Below are positions 33,086-42,010 of a stretch of 64,000 bases of DNA, in pieces; position 1 is the first letter of the stretch, and each line of letters starts with the position of its first letter. The notes under the pieces were generated by a model, which was given only the letters and a program-made list of their open reading frames with translations, searched no databases and was not told the origin of the DNA. This stretch comes from Selenomonas sp. AE3005 (GTDB taxonomy: Bacteria; Bacillota; Negativicutes; Selenomonadales; Selenomonadaceae). The stretch is from positions 1 to 64,000 of the forward strand of contig NZ_CAJODG010000023.1 in the NCBI RefSeq assembly GCF_905233635.1, read 5' to 3'. The translations under genes were made by a program, and so were the position numbers.

Positions 33086-33601
33086 TCAGCAATATGTTAC
33101 CAGTTCCTCTATACTCTTTGTCTTTTCATGCATAGGCGTAGGACGTACCCCATCAGCAGCATAGCCGATATCCAACAGCAGCACTACTTTTTCATTCTCC
33201 GGCAATTTCATCGCCTCTGCGGCCTTATCCGGGTCAAAGAAATTCAGCCAGCAGCTGTCTACACCTTCAGCTGCAGCAGCCAGCATCATGTGCGTGGCTA
33301 CGATACTGGCATCTTCAATGCCGGAAGTGTATTTGTCACCGGGGTAGGTAAATTCCTGATGCTGGTCATAAGTTACTGCCAGTACCAACGGAGCACCATA
33401 GCGGCAGGGCGTCAGGCTGTCTACTGTCTGCAGTGCATCCTCGGACTGCATGACGTAGATGTGCTGCGGCTGGCTGTTTTTGGCAGTCGGCGCCAGCTGA
33501 CCGGCACGCAAAATCTTATCCAGCACATCCTGCGAAACCTTTTTGTCAGGATTGTACTTCTTACAAGAATAGCGGTCTTGAGCAAGTTTCAGAAAGTCCA
33601 T
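33086..33601 (-). CDS. Nitroreductase family protein
   Basis: A 171-residue FMN-binding oxidoreductase of the compact type. Signatures: 'RYSCKKYNPDKKVSQDVLDKILRAGQLAPTAKNSQPQHIYV' (FMN-binding N-terminus with the RxSxRxY-like start and APT-KNxQPxxxxV), 'GIEDASIVATHMMLAAAAEGVDSCWLNFF' and C-terminal LDIGYAADG. NAD(P)H-dependent reduction of a flavin-accepting substrate is expected; substrate unknown. Single gene, start ATG at 33601 behind GGAGG. Confidence 0.9.
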   Translation of the reverse strand: MDFLKLAQDRYSCKKYNPDKKVSQDVLDKILRAGQLAPTAKNSQPQHIYVMQSEDALQTVDSLTPCRYGAPLVLAVTYDQHQEFTYPGDKYTSGIEDASIVATHMMLAAAAEGVDSCWLNFFDPDKAAEAMKLPENEKVVLLLDIGYAADGVRPTPMHEKTKSIEELVTYC

Positions 33602-33762
33602 ATTTACCTCCTTGGGCAGATGTTTACGTATGACCTAGTAAAGGTCATATTGTCTTATTCTTGCAAAATTTTCCTGTTCCTGCCAAATGATAAATTTTCC
33701 TTTACAATAAACGGACTGCACCATAAAATATATAACATATATATGCAGAAAGGAACATTATC

Positions 33763-34071
33763 ATGAATCATGATATATACATCTATCTCTTCGTTATGAG
33801 CGCCGTTACGCTGGCTATCCGCATACTCCCCGTCACCCTTATCCGCCGGCCGATAAAAAACGTCTTTCTGCGCTCGTTCCTGTTTTACGTCCCCTATGTG
33901 ACGCTGGCAGTGATGACCTTCCCGGCCATCATGGACGCCACGCGCAGCCCGTACGCCGGACTTTTGGCCCTGCTTATCGGCATTGGCCTGGCCTGGAAAG
34001 GATTCAGCCTGTTCAAAGTGGCCGCAGCCTGCTGTATTGTCGTATTTGGCGTAGAACTGGTATTGCTATAA
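33763..34071 (+). CDS. azlD: AzlD-like branched-chain amino acid exporter subunit
   Basis: 102 residues with three or four helices, start ATG at 33763 behind AAAGGAA. It begins 'YLFVMSAVTLAIRILPVTLIRRPIKNVFLRSFLFYVPYVTLAVMTFPAIMDAT', the AzlD/DUF1427-like pattern. AzlC-AzlD pairs are normally adjacent; this gene is about 4 kb from azlC (29041-29763), separated by minus-strand genes and the non-coding region. It has its own promoter-like AT-rich leader. Confidence 0.82.
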   Translation: MNHDIYIYLFVMSAVTLAIRILPVTLIRRPIKNVFLRSFLFYVPYVTLAVMTFPAIMDATRSPYAGLLALLIGIGLAWKGFSLFKVAAACCIVVFGVELVLL

Positions 34072-34082
34072 TGAAAACATAA

Positions 34083-34124
34083 AAACAGCCATGGAAGTTT
34101 TTTCCTGAACTTCCATGGCTGTTT
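34083..34124. terminator. Bidirectional terminator between azlD and panF
   Basis: A perfect 17-bp stem (AAACAGCCATGGAAGTT with its complement), 8-base loop, T runs both ways. Immediately afterwards 34128-34135 is a lone TTATAACG, the end motif of the window's repeat family. Confidence 0.88.
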
Positions 34125-34149
34125 GTTTATAACGCCATTTTGTATTTAT

Positions 34150-35649
34150 CTATTTATCCCTCTGGGGAAAGAACATGGCCAGCACCCGTTCGTCCTGCGG
34201 CTTACCTAAATACGTGCCCAACAGGAAGAACAGCAGAGAGACTGTAATACCGATGGTTATCTGATGCAGCCCCATGACTTTAAAGCCCATCCCCTGTGTC
34301 AGGCAGTATACCACCGTGCCGCCGCCCATGGACAGCAAAGCGCCAAGCTTATTGGCGCGCCGCCAGAAGAGGCCCAAGAGCAGCATCCAGAAAAAAGCTG
34401 TTTCCAGACCGCCGAAAGCAAACATATTGATAATCCAGATAAGACTTGGCGGTGTCAGCGCAATTACAAAGACCACCACGCCGATAACCGCCGTAGCTGC
34501 CATGGACAACAGGCGCAGCTGCTGTGTCCCTGGCTCTTTGCCCTGCTTATGCGCGTGGTGCAGGTATACGTCCTTGATAATCGCTGAGGACGCTACAATC
34601 AACAGGCCGGAAATCGTGGAAATGGACGCCGCCAAGGGGCCGATAATAGCCAGCCCTACCAAAGCCGGCGGCATGACCGTAACGATGGTTTTGGGAATGA
34701 TATTATCCACGCCGCCATAGGAGGCCAGATCGCCGGTAAGCACGCCATGGGACAGAATCCCCGTGAAATTGATGCCGATATTCATAAAACCTACGACCAC
34801 CGTACCGATAAGCATGGCCTGGTGCAGGCTGGCCGTATCCTTGTAGCTGATACCACGCACAACTGACTGTGGCAGGGCAATGGTGCAGATACCGACCAAA
34901 ATCCACTGTGTCAGGTACAGCCCGGCTGGCATGTGGCCGCCGGAAAACGGCTCAAACATTTCCGGGTGGCTGCTGTGGAGATTAGCCATCAAATTCGTAT
35001 AACCGCCCCCGGCCGCAAGTACATAGTACAGCAGCAGGACAATCCCCACCATCATCATCAGCGCACAACAGGTATCAGTAATCGCCACCGCCCGGAATCC
35101 GCCGACAGTCGTATATACCACCACGGCCAGACCAAAGAGCAGCAAGCCCATTTCATAGCTGTACCCAGTCACCGCCGCAAACAGCTTGGCACCGCCCACA
35201 AACTGTGCCGTCATCGTTGCACAGAAAAACAAAACGATGATGAACGCCGCGAGGCTGGCCAGCCCATCTGACTGAAAGCGCTCCCGAATGATATCCACTA
35301 CCGTCACCGCGTCAAACTTTCGCGACAACAGGGCCACCCGTTTGCCGAAGATACCCAGCACCAGAAAAATTGCTGTCACCTGTACGACCGCCATGTAAAT
35401 CCAGCCAAAGCCAATCTGCCAGGCCATGCCCGGGCCGCCGACAAAGGAACTCACGGAGCTGTATGTAGCCACCGTGGTCATGGCCAGTACAAAGCCGCCT
35501 AAATCATGATTGCCGATAAAATACTGCTGAACAAAGTTTTTCGCAAAGCCCCGGGCCTGCACCTGCCGTACATAAAAGCCAATGCCGACCATCACCGCCA
35601 TAAAAACCAGCAGAGGTAAAAGCGCGGCCAGATTACCACCATTATTCAT
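34150..35649 (-). CDS. panF: Sodium/pantothenate symporter
   Basis: A 499-residue sodium:solute symporter (SSS family), about 13 helices. Landmarks: N-terminal 'YFIGNHDLGGFVLAMTTVATYSSVSSFVGGPGMAWQIGFGWIYM' (the PanF-type GGPG and SSF region), 'TTVGGFRAVAITDTCCALMM' near 200, and 'IIGPLAASISTISGLLIVASSAIIKDVY' near 335-360 with the Na+-site Ser residues. The partner YhdT gene overlaps its 5' end by 8 bases. The pair is the standard pantothenate uptake unit. Confidence 0.93.
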   Translation of the reverse strand: MNNGGNLAALLPLLVFMAVMVGIGFYVRQVQARGFAKNFVQQYFIGNHDLGGFVLAMTTVATYSSVSSFVGGPGMAWQIGFGWIYMAVVQVTAIFLVLGIFGKRVALLSRKFDAVTVVDIIRERFQSDGLASLAAFIIVLFFCATMTAQFVGGAKLFAAVTGYSYEMGLLLFGLAVVVYTTVGGFRAVAITDTCCALMMMVGIVLLLYYVLAAGGGYTNLMANLHSSHPEMFEPFSGGHMPAGLYLTQWILVGICTIALPQSVVRGISYKDTASLHQAMLIGTVVVGFMNIGINFTGILSHGVLTGDLASYGGVDNIIPKTIVTVMPPALVGLAIIGPLAASISTISGLLIVASSAIIKDVYLHHAHKQGKEPGTQQLRLLSMAATAVIGVVVFVIALTPPSLIWIINMFAFGGLETAFFWMLLLGLFWRRANKLGALLSMGGGTVVYCLTQGMGFKVMGLHQITIGITVSLLFFLLGTYLGKPQDERVLAMFFPQRDK

Positions 35650-35914
35650 GGATATCAGCCCCCTTTTCCACCTGACTATCTTCCAAGGGCATATCCCGGA
35701 ATACGAATTTCAGCAAAATTTTCACCAGCACGATGGCAAACAACCAAACGCCGATACTTGACGTGACCGCCCATAGCGGCAGACCGAAAATCTCCGTATC
35801 CACATCCGCAAGGCCAAACCCGGCCCAGCACCAAAATAAAATAAGTACCAGCAATGCCAGTCCCGTAAACACGGCCTCCCGGCGAATTTGCTGATACTTT
35901 TCCCATTCTGTCAT
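35642..35914 (-). CDS. yhdT: YhdT family membrane protein (DUF997)
   Basis: 90 residues, two helices (FTGLALLVLILFWCWAGFGL and AVTSSIGVWLFAIVLVKILL). The 'FWCWAGFGL' and GLPLWAVxSSIGVW segments are the hallmark of the small protein always found before panF. Overlap with panF is 8 bases, so they are translated together. Role probably accessory to the symporter. Confidence 0.9.
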   Translation of the reverse strand: MTEWEKYQQIRREAVFTGLALLVLILFWCWAGFGLADVDTEIFGLPLWAVTSSIGVWLFAIVLVKILLKFVFRDMPLEDSQVEKGADIHE

Positions 35915-36074
35915 AAATAAATACTCCTTTCGTACAGTTGCACCTAATTTTTTTGCCGTGCATACCGTCGCTCTCTAGTGTACCGCAAAATGATGTTACA
36001 GGCAAACACAGCAGGATTTTTTTCCTGCAAAGCGAAGAATATCTACAAGGATTATTTTAGAAAGGATGATATAT

Positions 36075-36635
36075 ATGAAACGCTATATTATAATGCTGGC
36101 GCTTTGCCTTTGGGCAGTCAGTGCAACCATCGTCTCCGCGTCCGGCACCATCTCAGGCACGGTCTACACCCCCAACACAGAACGGGGCATGCAAATAGCC
36201 AGAAACGATGCCGGCGCAGGCATGATGTGGGACATGAGTGCCCCCAAAAACAAGAAAAACTCCGAACGTGCCGAAATCTGGCTTATCGGACGAAACATCA
36301 ACTTTGCCGCCATCCCCTACGACACCATTCAAAAATGGTACCAGCAGGGCGTGATTCCTGCCAATCAGCCCATCTACAAAGCTGCAGCCGACGAAAAGGG
36401 CAAATTTGAATTCAAGGATATCCCTGCCAATGATTACTACGTCATGATTCTTGACCCCAACGGCAAGGAAATATCTCAAAACCTCACGGAAAAAGTCAGC
36501 CGTGACGAATTGCTGAAAAAACTCCCCCATGCTGACGAATTTGAACTGTTTATGGTAGGTATGCGCAGCTGTCTGGTACAAAAAGTAACCCTGCGCGATG
36601 GTCAGAAAATAAATATTCGTCCGGGAATCATTTAA
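36075..36635 (+). CDS. Secreted protein with a carboxypeptidase-regulatory-like beta domain
   Basis: 186 residues from ATG at 36075 (AAAGGA at 8 bases; the earlier ATG at 36066 touches that site). Signal peptide MKRYIIMLALCLWAVSATIVSA. The mature part begins SGTISGTVYTPNT and later has 'DEKGKFEFKDIPANDYYVMILDPNGKEI', the pattern of CarboxypepD_reg/CnaB-like beta sandwiches that occur in periplasmic and surface proteins. No catalytic motif. It is 19 bases before the carbonic anhydrase gene, so probably co-transcribed with it. Confidence 0.72.
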   Translation: MKRYIIMLALCLWAVSATIVSASGTISGTVYTPNTERGMQIARNDAGAGMMWDMSAPKNKKNSERAEIWLIGRNINFAAIPYDTIQKWYQQGVIPANQPIYKAAADEKGKFEFKDIPANDYYVMILDPNGKEISQNLTEKVSRDELLKKLPHADEFELFMVGMRSCLVQKVTLRDGQKINIRPGII

Positions 36636-36654
36636 CCACGAGGAGGGAAACATT

Positions 36655-37233
36655 ATGTCCATTCTTGAGGATATGCTGGCAGCCAACGCGGAATTTTGCG
36701 CCCATCCGCCCACAGATTACACGCAGGAAGACCATAAGAAAAGCAAGCTGCCCCAAAAGCAGGTAGCCATCATCACCTGCATGGATACCCGGCTGGTAAA
36801 CTTTTTGGAGCCTGCCCTCGGCATCGGCCGTGGCGAAGCCAAGGTAATAAAAACCGCCGGCAACGGCGTTACCGGCGTATTTGACGGCACAATCAGAAGC
36901 CTGCTGGTCTGTATCTACGAGCTGGGAGTTAAGGAAATCATCGTCATCGGCCATCATGAGTGCGGCATGGCCAACACCACTTCCGAAAGCCTGATAAAAG
37001 CCATGCTGGCCCGGGGCATAGCCAAAGAAGCCATCCACATGGTCAAAAAAGAATTAAAGGAATGGGCAGACGAATTTCACCACCCGGAACAAAACGTCCG
37101 CGACACCGTGGAATATATCCGCTTAAATCCCCTTATCCCTGCCGATGTCCCCATCCACGGCCTAATCTTCCATCCTCGTACCGGCAAGATAGATGTGGTG
37201 GAAAACGGCTATAACAAAAATAACGACAGTTAA
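36655..37233 (+). CDS. Beta-class carbonic anhydrase
   Basis: A 192-residue cytoplasmic zinc enzyme converting CO2 and bicarbonate. Zinc ligands and catalytic dyad: Cys42 with Asp44-Arg46 (ITCMDTRL), His100 and Cys103 (GHHECGM). The N-terminal region is short, as in the Mycobacterium Rv1284/type II-like small group. The strong GAGGAGGG site before ATG at 36655 supports the start. Bicarbonate supply fits an anaerobe with CO2-fixing carboxylation steps (inference). Confidence 0.93.
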   Translation: MSILEDMLAANAEFCAHPPTDYTQEDHKKSKLPQKQVAIITCMDTRLVNFLEPALGIGRGEAKVIKTAGNGVTGVFDGTIRSLLVCIYELGVKEIIVIGHHECGMANTTSESLIKAMLARGIAKEAIHMVKKELKEWADEFHHPEQNVRDTVEYIRLNPLIPADVPIHGLIFHPRTGKIDVVENGYNKNNDS

Positions 37234-37290
37234 TTTTATATAGAATTATAGGTATTTATAAGCTATAATATACGCAAAGGAGGTTATATC

Positions 37291-38460
37291 ATGGCTATAA
37301 ATCCCTATCGTCCGGGAGCAGGCAGAAGTCCGCTGTATTTAGCTGGCCGCGAACAGGTACTCAGCGATGCCCGTGACTCATTAGAAGCTTTAGGCGCAGG
37401 CGAAGCCATCCGTTCCACTATATACTACGGGCTGCGTGGTGTCGGCAAAACCGTTTTGCTCAACTATCTGGAAAACATTGCCGATGAATACGATATACTC
37501 ACAGAATATATGGAGGTTTCCGAACAGGAATCCTCCTTCCAGCAAAATATCGCCCTTCACATCTATAAACTAATTACCCGACTCAGTACCGCCACCCAGC
37601 TGAAAAGTTACGCCCAAAAGGCCTTGGGTATCCTCAAAGCCTTTTCCTTGAAATATTCTACTGGTGGAACCACCCTCAGTATTGATATCGACCCTTTGCG
37701 TGGTTTTGCCGACACCGGCAATCTCGCCAATGACATAAAGGAACTTTTGCTGGCTCTTGGCAATGTCGCCCATGCCGAAGGCCGGGGCGTGGCAATTTTC
37801 ATAGATGAAACTCAGTATCTGCAGGAACAAGAGTTCAGTGCCCTCTGTGAAGGCTTGCACCGTATCAATCAAAAAGGCTATCCTTTAGCAATTTTTGCTG
37901 CCGGCCTCCCAAAGATTGCCAAAATTGCTGGCGATGCCAAATCCTATGCCGAACGGCTTTTCTCCTTTGTAGAAATCGGTTCACTTACAGATACCGCCGC
38001 CTGTGACGCTCTGGCCAAGCCTGCCAGCAAATATCAGGTCAGCTACACGCCCGAAGCCTTGAACCGGATAATTGCCATCACCCAGGGCTATCCATACTTC
38101 CTGCAGGAATATGGCAGTTGTGTATGGGACGCCAAAGGCAGTAACGATACCATAACACTTGATATCGTAAACAACGCTCAGCATATTTTCCAGCAGAATT
38201 TGGACAAAGCCTTCTTCAAAGTCCGCCATGACCGCGCTACTCCCAGAGAACTGGAATTTATGACTGCCATGATAAAATGCCCCGAACTGCCATGCAGCAC
38301 AAAACAGGTCGCTGACCTCATGGACGAACCCATAAATAAAATCAGTCCCCTGCGTGCCCAACTCATCCATAAGGGCTTCATCTACGCCGTAGACAGAGGA
38401 TTCATTGATTTCACCGTACCTCAATTTGATACCTTCTTGCGGCGAATGTATGGAAAATAA
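37291..38460 (+). CDS. ATP-binding protein, archaeal-type AAA (STAND-like) ATPase
   Basis: 389 residues; ATG at 37291 behind AAAGGAGG and a TATAAT about 35 bases earlier. Order: an N-terminal 'NPYRPGAGRSPLYLAGREQVLSDA' lead (GRE motif), Walker A YYGLRGVGKTVLLN near 50, Walker B VAIFIDETQYL near 170, sensor-like 'PLAIFAAGLPKIAKI' near 205, and a C-terminal winged helix (about 310-385). This set-up matches the ATPases often annotated as 'AAA family ATPase' with unknown partners. It stands alone. No nuclease or toxin is adjacent. Confidence 0.85.
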   Translation: MAINPYRPGAGRSPLYLAGREQVLSDARDSLEALGAGEAIRSTIYYGLRGVGKTVLLNYLENIADEYDILTEYMEVSEQESSFQQNIALHIYKLITRLSTATQLKSYAQKALGILKAFSLKYSTGGTTLSIDIDPLRGFADTGNLANDIKELLLALGNVAHAEGRGVAIFIDETQYLQEQEFSALCEGLHRINQKGYPLAIFAAGLPKIAKIAGDAKSYAERLFSFVEIGSLTDTAACDALAKPASKYQVSYTPEALNRIIAITQGYPYFLQEYGSCVWDAKGSNDTITLDIVNNAQHIFQQNLDKAFFKVRHDRATPRELEFMTAMIKCPELPCSTKQVADLMDEPINKISPLRAQLIHKGFIYAVDRGFIDFTVPQFDTFLRRMYGK

Positions 38461-38471
38461 TCATGACATTT

Positions 38472-39866
38472 TTATTTTCCTGTTCCATCATCATCGCTAA
38501 TCAAACGTCTGCCATACAAAGTTCTAAAGCGATTAACGTTACTATCATACTTTGATGAGGTCAAATCATTTTCTCCACTAAGACCTCTAACTCTTACTCC
38601 CATAAATCCTAACATAGTATTAAACACCAAGTCATTTGTAAAAACATAATTTCTAGCTTTTTTTAGATTTATCATTTTACTCTGATGCTCTTGCTGCCAA
38701 TCATAAGATATATACATATACATAGGAATGTACGTCATATCAAATATAAACGTACTAGGATTATGTTCTTGTTCATAATTAACACCTTCGCTATGGTCAG
38801 AGAAATACATAAGGCCCTTAAAATTTTTCCATTTTGTAACTTTATCCAGTAGTTCACTCATTACATAATCATTATATAAAATACTGTTATCATATTCACT
38901 ACTTTCTCCTACACTACCAAATTTTTTAAAATCAGAAGGATACCTGTCACGATACGTTCCATGATTTCCCATTAGATGTACCACTATCAGCATTTTATCC
39001 TTGATGGAAATATTTTCCATATTTTTTACAATCTCTTCATCGAAGTAATCTGTGTCAATAAAATAATCAGAATGGTCATTTAGCCAAATTTGTTGATTAG
39101 CTGACGCCGCTATGGCAGTTATAGGCGTTGTCCATTGACCATAGCGCATTTGATTACTTATCCAAACAGTCTCATATCCAGCTTCATTAGCTACTTCCAA
39201 AAGTGATACTGCATCTTCCAATTTTATATCATTATATTGATTCTTTGATGTCAAAGCATATGTGATAACAGGTACAGTTTGCACATGACAGGAATATGCC
39301 TTGTTAAATAAAAGTAAGTTATCATCATTTTTCATTCTTTCCAACCACGGTGTAGTATTCTTTTCGTACCCATAGGCCGACATTCTCGTACGATTTTGTG
39401 ACTCTCCTATAACAAGTACATATATACCATCTTCACCATTATTATCTAAATCAATCCCCTGTACTAATCTTTCCTTTCTAGCTTCACATTGTTTAGCAAA
39501 TTCCTCATAGTTTGCCTGATATATTTGAACTTCCATATATACTTTTGTCAAAATATTTTCACTTGTACGCATAAAAAGGATATAACTTAATATCATTGAC
39601 ACTGCAATTGCGAAATATATTACTTTTGTTCGTTCTTTAAGCTGCAAATTACATACAATCTTTCCCCATCCAAGCAAAACAGCTGCATAAAAAAATAATA
39701 ATAGTCCGGCATACCATCCTGTCCTATCTCTTATATAACTAATAGCTTCACTGAAATTAGTCTGCAATACTGCCATTAGCGCTTCTGCATCCAGCCATGC
39801 TGCTTCCGAAACGTAATATCCCCAAAATAAAATCAACGGGAGAAGTACACATGTCCCCCCCCGCAA
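38472..39866 (-). CDS. Phosphoethanolamine transferase, C-terminal part of a frameshifted gene
   Basis: 464 codons in the frame reached after a G8 tract. It carries two or three remaining helices and the alkaline-phosphatase-like catalytic domain: 'VLVIGESQNRTRMSAYGYEKNTTPW' (the GES-(R/T) zinc/nucleophile site), 'YDNSILYNDYVMSELL', 'HLMGNHGTYRDRYP' and 'LMYFSDHSEGV' (metal ligands). This is the EptA/CptA group that adds phosphoethanolamine to lipid A or core sugars in the outer leaflet. With one G fewer in the tract at 39855-39862, this frame joins the N-terminal frame (39757-40209) to make one protein of about 580 residues. The gene is AT-rich, unlike its neighbours, suggesting transfer. 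Confidence 0.85.
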   Translation of the reverse strand: MRGGTCVLLPLILFWGYYVSEAAWLDAEALMAVLQTNFSEAISYIRDRTGWYAGLLLFFYAAVLLGWGKIVCNLQLKERTKVIYFAIAVSMILSYILFMRTSENILTKVYMEVQIYQANYEEFAKQCEARKERLVQGIDLDNNGEDGIYVLVIGESQNRTRMSAYGYEKNTTPWLERMKNDDNLLLFNKAYSCHVQTVPVITYALTSKNQYNDIKLEDAVSLLEVANEAGYETVWISNQMRYGQWTTPITAIAASANQQIWLNDHSDYFIDTDYFDEEIVKNMENISIKDKMLIVVHLMGNHGTYRDRYPSDFKKFGSVGESSEYDNSILYNDYVMSELLDKVTKWKNFKGLMYFSDHSEGVNYEQEHNPSTFIFDMTYIPMYMYISYDWQQEHQSKMINLKKARNYVFTNDLVFNTMLGFMGVRVRGLSGENDLTSSKYDSNVNRFRTLYGRRLISDDDGTGK

Positions 39867-40209
39867 ACATTATATTTTTTAGCATTTTGTTTGAAAACAT
39901 TGACAGTATCAAAATCATAAAATTACATATTGCAAAGATATAGCTAAATAATATATCTACCTCTGCTATCTTTGGCATGGATACTGTTAGATAACGAATA
40001 GCAAACAAAGAACTACCTAATAGCAAGCCAACGCCTATAGCTTCATAATATCCTTTCTCTTCTGAAAACACTTTTGCTGATGTTACCAGCAAAATCGCAT
40101 CTATCAGCAGGAAAATTGTGTAACGCGGACTAAAATCATGAAATATTACGGTACTCATAATTACTAAGCCCAAATATACACCTATGATTTGTAATATATT
40201 TCGTTTCAA
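39757..40209 (-). CDS. Phosphoethanolamine transferase, N-terminal part of a frameshifted gene
   Basis: Opens with ATG at 40209 behind GGAGG. Residues 1-115 are the first four membrane helices typical of EptA/CptA enzymes ('IGVYLGLVIMSTVIFH', 'TIFLLIDAILLVT', 'AIGVGLLLGSSLFAIRYLTV', 'LFSYIFAICNFMILILSMFS'). After LKNIMFAGG the frame runs through the G8 tract into 35 out-of-frame codons and a stop at 39757. As read here, the full enzyme is not made. Either the locus is in an 'off' phase or the tract is mis-sequenced by one base. Confidence 0.82.
   Translation of the reverse strand: MKRNILQIIGVYLGLVIMSTVIFHDFSPRYTIFLLIDAILLVTSAKVFSEEKGYYEAIGVGLLLGSSLFAIRYLTVSMPKIAEVDILFSYIFAICNFMILILSMFSNKMLKNIMFAGGDMCTSPVDFILGILRFGSSMAGCRSANGSIAD
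39855..39862 (-). repeat. G8 homopolymer tract at the frameshift point of the phosphoethanolamine transferase
   Basis: Coding strand ...TTTGC-GGGGGGGG-ACATG. With G8 the N-terminal frame continues to an early stop; with G7 it enters the catalytic frame (FAGGTCVLLPLILFWGYY). Confidence 0.88.
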
Positions 40210-40426
40210 CTATAAAACCTCCAATGTGTTTACTCTCAACTTTGCACTGTTTAAAATCTCTGTTTATGTCTACACATACTTCCTGATACAGTTAATTTTA
40301 ATCAGACGCGTTCAGCCAGTAATCTTTCCATAACTCCAGCCAGCAAAGGTTTGCGTGTATCAGACTGCACTTTTCCCGGTTGGCTATTTTTATGTGCCCA
40401 TAAATACAAAAAAGTTTATGTATGGC
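40210..40426. other. Intergenic region with a possible C-terminal gene remnant
   Basis: On the minus strand one frame reads ...QSDTRKPLLAGVMERLLAERV then stop (about 40300-40380), without a start and not continuous with a neighbour. It looks like protein debris but no family is recognised. Nothing else is seen here. Confidence 0.3.
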
Positions 40427-41026
40427 TTATCTATCCTTCCAAATCCATACCCGTTCCTTGACTTTTGCCTCGCGCAAAGCTTCGTCCATGGCTTCCAGTG
40501 CCAGTTTGGACACCTCTGCCTGCGTAGAATACTCGTCATCAAATCGGCGTGACGCGCCTTTTTTAAACACTTCGTCCTTTGACTTGTCAAAGCCATAAAT
40601 CTCTACAGCGGCGTAGCTGTGGATTATGTACCTGCCCCAGCGGTTCCAGCTCATGGTCTGGTACTGCTCATAGCCAGTCAGCACCGGCATGACTACCAAA
40701 TCAGCTTTGAGTTTTTCCGCTACCGGACGCATTAAATCCTTGAGTTTTACCTTGCCAAAAGCCTCGGCCCGGGCTGCGTCAAAAGCCTCCCAGCATTCCT
40801 TTTCGGGAATATAGTAAACCGCATTCAATGTGCCATTTAAAGGAATATGCAGACTGCGGTCAACAAGTCTTTCCAAATTATCCTGCACGTCCTGTGACGG
40901 TGTCATATAGCTCTGCACCGTCAGGGGAAACTGCGCCACCCTTAACGGCACACGCTGAGCAGCGTAAACCTGTGCCATAAAGCAGCAAAGCAGCATTACC
41001 AATGATAAAACAATTTTCTTTTTCAT
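40427..41026 (-). CDS. Secreted protein of unknown function
   Basis: 199 residues from ATG at 41026 (GAGGTG at 6 bases; the longer frame start at 41047 overlaps the yitT stop). Signal peptide MKKKIVLSLVMLLCCFMAQVYAA. The mature part is a mixed alpha/beta domain with 'RPVAEKLKADLVVMPVLTGYEQ' and 'YIIHSYAAVEIYGFDKSKDEV'; this pattern (a conserved strand LVVMPVL, then a variant-carrying strand) recalls periplasmic proteins of the DUF4136/LpoB-like kind, but the match is too loose to name. It follows yitT by 21 bases and probably shares its mRNA. Confidence 0.7.
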   Translation of the reverse strand: MKKKIVLSLVMLLCCFMAQVYAAQRVPLRVAQFPLTVQSYMTPSQDVQDNLERLVDRSLHIPLNGTLNAVYYIPEKECWEAFDAARAEAFGKVKLKDLMRPVAEKLKADLVVMPVLTGYEQYQTMSWNRWGRYIIHSYAAVEIYGFDKSKDEVFKKGASRRFDDEYSTQAEVSKLALEAMDEALREAKVKERVWIWKDR

Positions 41027-41047
41027 TGCCGGCACCTCTTCTCCCAA

Positions 41048-41959
41048 TCAGTGAATTGACTTTTTCTTAAACCGGCCGCCCACGATATCATGAACAGCAT
41101 TGATGGTAACAAAGGCACTCTCATCTTTGTCAAGTACGATTTCCTTGAGTTTATCCACCTCCAAGCGTGTCACCACGCAGTAAAGAACTTCCTTGCTTTC
41201 CCCCGTGTAGCCGCCGGCACCATGCAGGAGCGTCACGCCACGCCCCAGACGGTCATTCAGGGCTGAGGTTATTTCATCGTGTGCATTAGTCACAATCATG
41301 ACAGCGTATGATTCGTCCAACCCTTTGATAACCACGTCAATCATCTTGGAAATAACAAAATAAGCTACCAGCGAATACATGGCCTTATCCCAGCCGTAAA
41401 GAAGGCCGGCACTGGAAAGAATAAAGAGGTTGATAAACATAACTACTTCGCCCACGGAGAAAACGGACTTCTTATCCATGATGATAGCCACAATCTCTGT
41501 ACCGTCCAGGCTGCCGCCAGCCCTGATTATGAGTCCTACCCCCAGACCGTCAATTATGCCGCCAAAGATGGCCGCCAAAAAGGGGTCGTCCGTCACCTTT
41601 TGCAAGGGCTCAAAAATCTCCGACCAAACTGACAAAAAACAAATGGCTACCAAAGTGGCGATAGCAAAGTTTTTGCCAATCTGCTTATAGCCCATGAACA
41701 GAAAGGGTATATTGAGCAGTATCAGGAACACACCCAGACTCATACCCGTTATGGTTTCGAGCATGATGGAAATACCGACGATACCACCATCAATTACATT
41801 ATTCGGTATCAAAAACTCTTCCAAACCGAAAGCGGCAATTACAGCACCAACGAAAATCATCAGGTATTTTTTTATATAGAATGATGTCTTGCGGTTTTGT
41901 CCTATTTTTTGTTTTGTCTTATTAACAGCATAAGCAGTTGCCTCTTCCACACGCCTCAC
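41048..41959 (-). CDS. YitT family membrane protein
   Basis: 303 residues. Five or six helices (about 30-200; 'MIFVGAVIAAFGLEEFLIPNNVIDGGIVGISIMLETITGMSLG', 'GGIIDGLGVGLIIRAGGSLDGTEIVAI') form the YitT/DUF161 part, followed by the cytoplasmic DUF2179 domain with 'RGVTLLHGAGGYTGESKEVLYCVVTRLEVDKLKEIV'. Family role unknown; proposed transporter. The start is not certain: GTG at 41959 (close to AGGGGAG) or GTG at 41950. Leads a two-gene unit with the secreted protein at 40427. Confidence 0.9.
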   Translation of the reverse strand: MRRVEEATAYAVNKTKQKIGQNRKTSFYIKKYLMIFVGAVIAAFGLEEFLIPNNVIDGGIVGISIMLETITGMSLGVFLILLNIPFLFMGYKQIGKNFAIATLVAICFLSVWSEIFEPLQKVTDDPFLAAIFGGIIDGLGVGLIIRAGGSLDGTEIVAIIMDKKSVFSVGEVVMFINLFILSSAGLLYGWDKAMYSLVAYFVISKMIDVVIKGLDESYAVMIVTNAHDEITSALNDRLGRGVTLLHGAGGYTGESKEVLYCVVTRLEVDKLKEIVLDKDESAFVTINAVHDIVGGRFKKKSIH

Positions 41960-42010
41960 ACTCCCCTATACTTCCCTAATTATTAGATCTTTCATATATA
42001 TTTATATATA

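Noticed and set aside
40300..40380. Gene remnant ending QSDTRKPLLAGVMERL
   Set aside because: No family recognised and no start; listed only as a possible relic.
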